From positions 1-14,542 of the forward strand of contig JARROD010000056.1 in assembly GCA_037384225.1 (NCBI GenBank): a stretch of DNA of 14,542 bases, given 5' to 3'. Under the pieces are notes generated by a model. It saw only the letters and a list, made by a program, of their open reading frames with translations. It ran no database searches and was not told the DNA's origin. The position numbers and the translations under genes are program-made. The DNA comes from JARROD01 sp037384225. Lineage in GTDB: Bacteria > Pseudomonadota > Gammaproteobacteria > Pseudomonadales > Cellvibrionaceae. This document shows, piece after piece, positions 14,499-14,542 of this stretch (positions are counted from its first letter, which is position 1; each line of letters opens with the position of its first letter).

Positions 14499-14542
14499 GT
14501 TGTGGTGCATGTATACCTAAATCTTAAACGCATTGAGTATTA

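Overview
The window is about 14.5 kb of chromosomal DNA from a gammaproteobacterium of roughly 50% GC. The gene order tig-clpP-clpX-lon-hupB-ppiD is the one known from Escherichia coli and Pseudomonas. Together with a tRNA-Leu just before tig and a class I-type PHA synthase at the left edge, this suggests a free-living, probably marine lineage such as Cellvibrionales. The taxonomic guess is inference from gene content only.

Layout. Bases 2-985 hold the 3' part of phaC (PHA synthase). A stem-loop follows, then a type I mannose-6-phosphate-isomerase-like cupin protein (1107-2585) of unknown substrate. Bases 2586-2895 hold no gene but contain several stem-loops and a possible promoter. tRNA-Leu(UAG) is at 2896-2980. 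Then come trigger factor (tig, with an unusual repeat-bearing acidic tail), clpP, clpX, lon, hupB and ppiD, all on the plus strand. After ppiD come a large imperfect hairpin and a small minus-strand gene for a secreted protein whose frame is broken at a run of seven C (pseudogene or sequence error). The last two genes, murI (glutamate racemase) and a short TPR protein upstream of it, form a minus-strand pair.

How the genes work together. Trigger factor folds nascent chains at the ribosome. ClpX unfolds substrates and feeds them to ClpP. Lon is a second AAA+ protease. PpiD is a membrane-anchored periplasmic chaperone of the SurA/parvulin family. HU (hupB) is a nucleoid protein. The clpX-lon junction has a strong terminator followed by sigma32-like and sigma70-like promoter candidates, consistent with independent heat-shock control of lon. 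Strong terminators also follow hupB. MurI supplies D-glutamate for peptidoglycan.

Most of the window is conserved housekeeping DNA and I see no clear new multi-gene system. The points that deserve a second look are the frameshifted secreted-protein gene, the 95-base hairpin beside it, the heptapeptide repeats in trigger factor, the three-way-junction fold between clpP and clpX, and the structured stretches before tRNA-Leu and after hupB.
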